DNA of 10,199 bases from Chloroflexota bacterium (GTDB lineage: Bacteria; Chloroflexota; Dehalococcoidia; GIF9; AB-539-J10). Below, piece by piece: positions 5,684-10,199 of this stretch. Below the pieces are notes generated by a model. That model saw nothing but the letters and a program-made list of their open reading frames with translations, made no database searches and had not been told where the DNA came from. Numbering within the stretch: position 1 is the stretch's first letter; the number at the start of each line of letters is the position of its first letter. The stretch covers positions 1-10,199 of the forward strand of contig JADFUX010000025.1 in assembly GCA_015222255.1 (NCBI GenBank), written 5' to 3'. The position numbers and the translations under genes are program-made.

Positions 5684-6778
5684 ATGAACAAAAAAGCGAC
5701 CTCAACAAGAGAAGAAATAAGAGAAGAAGGAGGTGTGGAAATGAAACCGGTATTAATCGTTGAGGATGAGGACATCATGCGAGAATCGCTCAGAGACTGG
5801 CTGAAGGATGAGGGCTACGAGGTGGAGACTGCTGAGGAAGGTGAAGAGGCGCTGCGAAGAATTGGGGAGAAAGACTTTGGTGTTGCGGTTCTTGACCTGA
5901 GGCTGCCAGGAAAGGATGGGCTCGAGGTGCTAGAGGAGGCCACGGCGCGAAATCCCAAGCTCAAGGGAATCATTATCACCGCTTATCCCTCGGTGGAGAC
6001 AGCAGTGCAGGCAATGAAAATCGGGGCCGTGGATTATGTAGTTAAGCCTTTTGCCCCCGATGCCCTGGAGAAATCGATTGCGGCGGTTCTTGGCCCTGCT
6101 CAAGTGCAGATAAAACCTGACGTGGCGAAGGTTGAGTCAGCCGTAGTGGAAGCTCCTGCAGTTGAGGAAGCCAAGGTGGAGGAAATCGTACCCATAACTG
6201 AAAGGGAAATCCCTGCCTGCCTCCGGCAAGGCAAGGATCATTTTAGGGCAGGCCATTATGACCAGGCAATAAGAGAATTCCAATCTATCCTCAGTATTGC
6301 TCCAGGCCACGTAGGCACTCGAGCTTTGCTCCGAGAGGCAAAGGAGGAACTGGCCAAGCCAAAGGTAGAGGTCTCCGAAGCTGAAGCTGCTGTTGAGGAA
6401 GAACCCAAGCATTGCGTTTGGATGAGCATAGGGATGGTCTCTTATCGCATCTGCACCAACAACTACGATTGTGCGAGTTGTGAGTTTGACCAGATGATGC
6501 AGGAGAAGATGGCTGCTGCTGAGGCTCCGGAGCTCGATGAGGCTCTGGAGAAGCTTAAGGAACTGCCAGGACCTCAGAGGCTTTGCCGTTATGCGCTCAA
6601 GGGGGACGTCTCCTATCGGCTTTGCACCCGTTTGTTCCAGTGCGCAACCTGCGAATTTGGCCAGTTCATGGAGGATGTTCTGCGGCAAAAGCTGGCACAA
6701 AGGGCATCTGAGTTGGCTGCCCGAGAAGACGCTCTACATAAGAAGGAGCAAAGATGGTGGTGGTCTTATTGGCGTTGA
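5684..6778 (+). CDS. response regulator with TPR-like segment and duplicated Cys-rich motif
   Basis: The 364-residue product has a receiver at about 20-135 (acidic residues E27-D30, phospho-acceptor D71, T99, K121 in VKPF) that closely resembles the receiver of the NtrC-type regulator, including the shared RESLRDWL helix. A valine/glutamate/alanine-rich linker (about 140-172) follows, then a TPR-like helical pair (about 176-222), then two copies of C-x12-C-x5-C-x2-C-EF (C244, C257, C263, C266 and C301, C314, C320, C323). There is no DNA-binding domain, so output is probably protein-protein or redox-dependent (inference). As I recall, similar VSY-[KR]-x-C-x5-C-x2-C-x-F motifs occur in GcvH-like and other small proteins of anaerobes; what they bind is not known to me. 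Start choice: AGGAGGTGA sits seven bases before ATG 5684, but ATG 5741 has an equally good site and begins exactly at the receiver. It is first in the sigma-54-driven operon. Confidence 0.85.
   Translation: MNKKATSTREEIREEGGVEMKPVLIVEDEDIMRESLRDWLKDEGYEVETAEEGEEALRRIGEKDFGVAVLDLRLPGKDGLEVLEEATARNPKLKGIIITAYPSVETAVQAMKIGAVDYVVKPFAPDALEKSIAAVLGPAQVQIKPDVAKVESAVVEAPAVEEAKVEEIVPITEREIPACLRQGKDHFRAGHYDQAIREFQSILSIAPGHVGTRALLREAKEELAKPKVEVSEAEAAVEEEPKHCVWMSIGMVSYRICTNNYDCASCEFDQMMQEKMAAAEAPELDEALEKLKELPGPQRLCRYALKGDVSYRLCTRLFQCATCEFGQFMEDVLRQKLAQRASELAAREDALHKKEQRWWWSYWR
5728..5743 (+). promoter_or_regulatory. second strong ribosome-binding site and ATG inside the same frame
   Basis: AGGAGG (5728-5733) stands seven bases before ATG 5741, the same spacing as AGGAGG (5671-5676) before ATG 5684. 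Both starts are in one open frame with no stop between. The downstream ATG gives a 345-residue protein beginning MKPVLIVEDED, the normal start of a receiver. Either only one start is used or two forms are made. Confidence 0.6.
6413..6658 (+). repeat. tandem internal protein repeat with four cysteines each
   Basis: The two units begin near 6413 and 6584. They share the pattern C-x12-C-x5-C-x2-C-E-F-x-Q-M/F-M with a common core of VSYR-[IL]-CT. They are separated by a charged helical spacer, and similarity is clear at protein level only. Eight cysteines in two equal sets suggest metal or iron-sulfur binding, or a redox switch. Confidence 0.8.
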
Positions 6779-6799
6779 ACTTGTCAATGACCTGAAGCT

Positions 6800-6816
6800 T
6801 TGGATAGAATATCCAA
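6800..6816 (+). promoter_or_regulatory. perfect 7-bp inverted repeat before the nuoE-like gene
   Basis: TTGGATA-GAA-TATCCAA lies in the 66-base spacer between the response regulator gene and nuoE. No T-run follows, so it is not a standard terminator. It could be an mRNA processing or stability hairpin, or a protein-binding site. No promoter was recognised beside it. Confidence 0.35.
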
Positions 6817-6844
6817 CAAGCCAAAACAGAATTGAGGAGGCAGG

Positions 6845-7309
6845 ATGCAAATGGTCCAAGAACTTGCTGAAGTAGACGAGATTATAGCTAAGTATGGAGG
6901 TGACAAGTCTGCCATAATTCAAGTGCTTCTTGACATCCAACGTGAGCACCGCTGGCTATCCAAAGGTGTTCTAAAGGAGGTCAGCCAGAAGCTCGAGGTT
7001 CCCTTGAGCCAGATCTACCATCTAGCTACTTTCTACAAAGCCTTCGGCCTGATACCTAAAGGGCGGCATTCAGTGTTGGTCTGCCTGGGTACTGCTTGCC
7101 AAGTGCGTGGGGCGCCTCGCCTTTTGGACAAAGTCATAGAGACCTTGAAGATAAGACCAAGTGAGACTTCCGCGGATATGCGGTTCAGTCTGGATACGGT
7201 GAATTGTCTCGGTTGTTGTGCTCTGGGCCCGGTGCTGGTGGTTGACGAGGAATATCACGGTAAACCTTCCACGAAGGAAATCCAGGAGATCACTACCGCC
7301 CGCGAATAA
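6845..7309 (+). CDS. nuoE: NuoE/HndA-like NAD(H) dehydrogenase 24 kDa [2Fe-2S] subunit
   Basis: The 154-residue protein is of normal length for the family. It has a helical N-terminal half (EHRWLSKGVLKEVSQKL, then IYHLATFYKAF, a family signature) and a thioredoxin-like [2Fe-2S] domain with all four ligands: C80-x4-C85 in VCLGTACQVRGA and C121-x3-C125 in VNCLGCCALGP. In complex I and in bifurcating hydrogenases (HydC, HndA) this subunit sits on the FMN-bearing NuoF-type subunit and takes part in electron transfer with NAD(H). GGAGG lies four bases before ATG 6845; ATG 6851, ten bases away, is an alternative start. It is the second gene of the operon, with the nuoF gene 19 bases downstream. Nothing in the residues suggests loss of function. 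Confidence 0.93.
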   Translation: MQMVQELAEVDEIIAKYGGDKSAIIQVLLDIQREHRWLSKGVLKEVSQKLEVPLSQIYHLATFYKAFGLIPKGRHSVLVCLGTACQVRGAPRLLDKVIETLKIRPSETSADMRFSLDTVNCLGCCALGPVLVVDEEYHGKPSTKEIQEITTARE

Positions 7310-7328
7310 GCTATAAGAAAGGAGACTT

Positions 7329-9254
7329 ATGCCTAGATTGAAGTCAGCTACAGACCTGGAAAGGCTTAAACAAGAGATATTAGCCAGGGTGGACGGAAAG
7401 AGGATTGTTTCCATAACTAATGGGACAGATGGTAAAACGCGTCATAGTGAGGCCGTGGTTCAAGCCTTTATTGACGAAGTAGAAAAACAAGGCTTGGCAG
7501 ATAAGGTAATAGTGAAGAGCACAGGGTGTCATGGCTTCTGTGAAAAAGAACCTAGCACTGTTATCTTCCCAGAAGAGATTTGTTATGTGAGCCTGAAGCC
7601 AGAAGATGCCCCCGAGATTGTTTCAGCAACCTTAATTGAAAATAAGATAGTTGACCATCTCCTGTATGTAGATGATGATGGTAACAAGATAGTTCATGAA
7701 AGTGAGATTCCATTCTACAAGTATCAGAGCCGGATTGTCTTTGGCAATAACAGGCTCATTGACCCCAAAAACATAGAAGATTACATTGCTCTGGGTGGCT
7801 ATACTGCCTTAGCTAGAGCTCTTTTAGAGATGACACCGGAGCAGGTGCTGGAGGAGGTAAAGAGAGCTAATCTGAGGGGCAGGGGAGGTGGTGGTTTCCC
7901 TGCCGGGATAAAGTGGGAGACCACCCGCAACGCACCGGGTGAGATAAAATATGTCATCGTCAACGCTGACGAGGGCGACCCTGGAGCCTATATGGACAGG
8001 AGCTTACTTGAGGGCAACCCCCATAGCGTGCTGGAAGGGTTGATAATCGGTGCCTACGCTATTGGTTCCCATCAAGGCTTCATCTACGTCCGCCAGGAAT
8101 ATCCTATAGCTGTGCAGAATCTCTCTGTTGCCCTAGAGGAGGCGCGGCGGTATGGTCTTTTAGGCCCAGACATTTTTGGCTCGGGCTTCGACTTTGATGT
8201 TAAAGTGCACCGCGGTGCCGGTGCTTTCGTATCTGGCGAGTCCAGCGCCTTAATGACAGCCATAGAGGGCAGGGTAGGCGAGCCTAGACCCAAGTATATT
8301 CGCACTGCGGTGAGCGGCATCTGGGAAAGGCCAAGCAATCTGAATAATGTGGAAACCTGGGCCACAGTGCCTCTAATAATCAACAAGGGAGCTGAGTGGT
8401 TTACGGGAATTGGGACCGAAGGGAGTAAGGGGACAAAGATCTTTTCGCTCGTGGGCAAGGTGAATAACACAGGTTTGGTGGAAGTGCCTATGGGGATGAC
8501 ACTGAGAGAGGTTATTTTTGACATTGGTGGTGGAATTCCTGGCGGAAAGAAATTCAAAGGAGTCCAAACCGGTGGCCCTTCAGGTGGGATTATTCCCGAG
8601 AGTCTACTTGATACCCCCGTGGATTTTGATGAGCTTACCAAACTGGGTTCTATGATGGGCTCAGGGGGGATGATTGTGATGGACGAGGATACCTGCGTAG
8701 TTGATGTGGCTAGGTATTTCCTCAATTTCCTCGCGGAGGAGTCCTGCGGCAAGTGTGTCCCCTGCCGTGAAGGGATATATCAGATGCTCAAGATACTGAA
8801 TAGAATTTGTGAGGGAGAGGGGAGAGAAGGAGACGTTGAAGTGCTGGAGGAGATATCGGAGGTAGTCAGGGATTTCTCGCTTTGTGCTCTAGGTGCAACA
8901 GCTCCCAATCCAGTCCTCAGTACTATTAAGTATTTCCGGGATGAGTACGAAGCTCATATCAAGGAAAGGCGCTGCCCTGCTGGTGTCTGCAAGGCGCTTA
9001 TATCCTACTATATCGAGCCGGAGAAGTGCCAAGCTTGCCTGATTTGTCTTAGGAATTGTCCGGTAGGGGCCATAATCGGTGGCAAGAACCTCATCCATGT
9101 TATCGACCAGGAAAAATGCACCAAGTGTGGGACTTGTTTTGAGGTTTGCCCGCCGCGCTTTGACGCCGTCACCAGACTTTCTGGAGCGAAAGTGCCTGAA
9201 CCTGCTTTAGCGGGCACGGAAGTGGCACGCAAACGAGGTGAAAAAAATGAGTGA
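7329..9254 (+). CDS. nuoF: NuoF/HndC/HydB-like NAD(H)-binding FMN subunit
   Basis: The 641-residue multidomain subunit has, in order: a thioredoxin-like domain (about 1-100); the NuoF core with glycine-rich FMN/NAD loop LRGRGGGGFPAGIKWE (182-197), NADEGDPGAYMDR (212-224) and GAGAFVSGESSALM (296-309); the [4Fe-4S] site C473-x2-C476-x2-C479 with C519; and a C-terminal 2[4Fe-4S] ferredoxin (C567, C570, C573, C577; C597, C600, C603, C607). This is the HndC/HydB architecture of cytosolic NAD(P)-linked, often electron-bifurcating enzymes rather than respiratory NuoF. In the thioredoxin-like domain the first ligand pair of the usual C-x-G-T-x-C is T30-N-G-T-D-G35; only C67 and C71 remain, so its [2Fe-2S] cluster is probably absent. 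AAGGAG lies five bases before the start. The gene's end overlaps the next gene by eight bases. Confidence 0.93.
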   Translation: MPRLKSATDLERLKQEILARVDGKRIVSITNGTDGKTRHSEAVVQAFIDEVEKQGLADKVIVKSTGCHGFCEKEPSTVIFPEEICYVSLKPEDAPEIVSATLIENKIVDHLLYVDDDGNKIVHESEIPFYKYQSRIVFGNNRLIDPKNIEDYIALGGYTALARALLEMTPEQVLEEVKRANLRGRGGGGFPAGIKWETTRNAPGEIKYVIVNADEGDPGAYMDRSLLEGNPHSVLEGLIIGAYAIGSHQGFIYVRQEYPIAVQNLSVALEEARRYGLLGPDIFGSGFDFDVKVHRGAGAFVSGESSALMTAIEGRVGEPRPKYIRTAVSGIWERPSNLNNVETWATVPLIINKGAEWFTGIGTEGSKGTKIFSLVGKVNNTGLVEVPMGMTLREVIFDIGGGIPGGKKFKGVQTGGPSGGIIPESLLDTPVDFDELTKLGSMMGSGGMIVMDEDTCVVDVARYFLNFLAEESCGKCVPCREGIYQMLKILNRICEGEGREGDVEVLEEISEVVRDFSLCALGATAPNPVLSTIKYFRDEYEAHIKERRCPAGVCKALISYYIEPEKCQACLICLRNCPVGAIIGGKNLIHVIDQEKCTKCGTCFEVCPPRFDAVTRLSGAKVPEPALAGTEVARKRGEKNE

Positions 9255-9867
9255 AGTTACTTTGATTATCAACGATGAAGAGGTCAAAGCCGAGGAAGGG
9301 ATGACGATTCTTGAAGCGGCGCGAAGCGCCGGGATTGATATTCCCACGCTTTGCTATCATGAGAAATTGGCTCCTTATGGCGCCTGCCGATTGTGCATGG
9401 TGGAGATAGTGAGGGGGCGGCAGTCGCGCTTAGTCGCTTCCTGCGTTTATCCAGTCGAAGATGGGCTCATAGTGAAGACAGAATCTGACCGAGTGACTAA
9501 GGGCCGTAAGATGCTATTAGAGCTGATGTGGGCCCGTGCTCCCGGAGTCCAACCAATAAGGGAGTATGGGATAAAATATGGCATAACCGGAGCCCAAGTT
9601 ATAAGGGATTACGGAGTAGGTCGCAAAAACATGGCAAAGTTTGAAATAGAGCCAACCTTCTGCATTCTTTGCGGGCTATGCGTGCGTTACTGCGCGGAGA
9701 TAAAAAAGGAAAATGCCATTGGCTTTGTCGGTAGAGGAATAGGACGAGAGGTAGTGTTTTTCCCAGAAATAGCCCGTAGGACGTGCCCCGGCTGTCAGGA
9801 GTGCTTCTCACTTTGCCCTACGGGGGCACTTCCATCTCACTATGGCTTAGTGGAGGCGTGTCACTGA
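9247..9867 (+). CDS. HoxU / NuoG-N-terminus-like iron-sulfur electron-transfer subunit
   Basis: The 206-residue protein starts with a plant-type [2Fe-2S] ferredoxin domain (C36, C47-x2-C50, C66 in LCYHEK, GACRLCMVEI and SCVYP) and ends with two [4Fe-4S] motifs (C139, C142, C145, C149; C180, C183, C186, C190). HoxU, HydA and NuoG normally have an H-x3-C-x2-C-x5-C cluster between these; here the segment 98-133 has no cysteine or histidine of that kind. No catalytic domain follows, so it is a pure electron carrier. It probably links the NuoF-like subunit to a missing catalytic subunit such as a hydrogenase or formate dehydrogenase encoded elsewhere (inference). ATG 9247 was chosen: GAGGTG lies six bases upstream and the start overlaps the nuoF stop by eight bases; GTG 9238 lacks such a site. 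Confidence 0.85.
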   Translation: MSEVTLIINDEEVKAEEGMTILEAARSAGIDIPTLCYHEKLAPYGACRLCMVEIVRGRQSRLVASCVYPVEDGLIVKTESDRVTKGRKMLLELMWARAPGVQPIREYGIKYGITGAQVIRDYGVGRKNMAKFEIEPTFCILCGLCVRYCAEIKKENAIGFVGRGIGREVVFFPEIARRTCPGCQECFSLCPTGALPSHYGLVEACH

Positions 9868-9888
9868 GCTTAGTCCTCGTCGAGATAA

Positions 9889-10038
9889 GGATTTCCCCAT
9901 CGGCTTCGCACTCGTTCGTTCCAGTACGCAAGCTGCGAATTTGGCCAGTGCATGCAGGATGCTCTGGTGCAAAAACTAACCAAGTTGCCAGCTCGTCGGG
10001 AGACCCTGCGTAAGAGGGAGCAAAAAGCTAGCGTATAG
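9889..10038 (+). pseudogene. decayed copy of the Cys-motif C-terminus of the response regulator
   Basis: The stretch aligns with the end of the response regulator gene (about 6602-6763). The translated remnant RLRTRSFQYASCEFGQCMQD matches RLCTRLFQCATCEFGQFMED, and QKLTK...ARRETLRKREQK matches QKLAQ...AREDALHKKEQR after an in-frame loss of four residues. Two of the three cysteines in the aligned CT-x5-CATCEF motif are replaced (by Arg and Tyr). The frame is open to TAG at 10036-10038 but has no start codon ahead of the homologous part, and a TAA at 9886-9888 precedes it. It is in the same frame as the upstream iron-sulfur gene, separated by three stop codons. It is most likely the remnant of a duplicated regulator gene. 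Confidence 0.75.
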
Positions 10039-10199
10039 CCAACTTGCCTGCAGCACTGGGGCAAAGGAGCTGTCCCGGAAAGCTTAAGCGGCACAAAGAA
10101 GGTCAGGAATCCTATCACAAGGGACCTGGCCCTCTGCTTTCTGTAGGACAACTGGGCGTTTTGAGGCAATTCTTACCTGGCCCCTAGACAGTTTTGACA
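10039..10199. other. terminal stretch without recognised features
   Basis: No gene, terminator or promoter could be supported here. A minus-strand open frame crosses it and the pseudogene remnant (10169-9870), but it has no recognisable motif or ribosome site. An eight-base direct repeat, CCTGGCCC, occurs at 10125 and 10177 and is short enough to be chance. No T-run hairpin was found, so the terminator of the diaphorase operon was not located. Confidence 0.5.

Noticed and set aside
9238..9246. GTG start for the HoxU-like gene
   Set aside because: The GAGGTG sequence overlapping this GTG serves as the ribosome site for ATG 9247, and no such site precedes the GTG.
9870..10169. A 99-codon minus-strand open frame at the right end
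   Set aside because: It lies antisense to the decayed regulator copy, whose homology is on the plus strand, and has no motif or ribosome site.
1..10199. CRISPR arrays, tRNA or rRNA genes, complete insertion sequences
   Set aside because: No regularly spaced repeats, cloverleaf-like sequences, rRNA motifs or transposase genes were seen on either strand.

Overview
The window looks like chromosomal DNA from a strictly anaerobic bacterium. The evidence is a block of multi-cluster iron-sulfur redox proteins (diaphorase subunits of the HndA/HndC or HydB/HydC kind), a sensor kinase built on an [FeFe]-hydrogenase-like domain, sigma-54 control and an Mrp-type cation antiporter. Gene starts often carry strong AGGAGG ribosome-binding sites. 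The lineage cannot be fixed from sequence alone; an anaerobic Chloroflexota (Dehalococcoidia-like) or Desulfobacterota-like genome is a low-confidence guess.

Layout. On the minus strand at the left edge, mnhE (622-107) is followed by the start of mrpF, which runs off the window. A 514-base gene-free stretch (623-1136) holds a likely minus-strand promoter and a leader hairpin for mnhE, a region dense in inverted repeats (812-981) that could be a structured RNA or a dispersed repeat, and a probable promoter for rpoN. Three tightly packed plus-strand genes follow: a short but recognisable sigma-54 factor (1137-2255), a soluble histidine kinase with ferredoxin, hydrogenase-like and FeS domains (2258-4204), and an NtrC-class sigma-54 activator (4191-5549). 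A strong hairpin terminator (5604-5634) closes this unit.

Directly after the terminator lies a good -24/-12 (GG-N10-GC) sigma-54 promoter (5639-5655), with a perfect 13-bp palindrome about 80 bp upstream of the expected start. It faces a second unit: a response regulator carrying TPR-like and duplicated cysteine-rich motifs (5684-6778), a NuoE-like subunit (6845-7309), a NuoF-like subunit (7329-9254) and a short HoxU/NuoG-N-terminus-like iron-sulfur protein (9247-9867). After that comes a decayed copy of the cysteine-motif end of the response regulator (9889-10038) and about 160 bases where I see nothing.

How they may work together (inference): the cytoplasmic kinase reads redox state or H2 through its iron-sulfur/hydrogenase-like part and phosphorylates the NtrC-type regulator. 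That regulator, with the sigma-54 encoded in the same unit, turns on the neighbouring promoter and so the NAD(H)-linked diaphorase subunits. The sensor, activator, sigma factor and target promoter thus form one self-contained cassette. No hydrogenase, formate dehydrogenase or other catalytic partner for the diaphorase is in the window.
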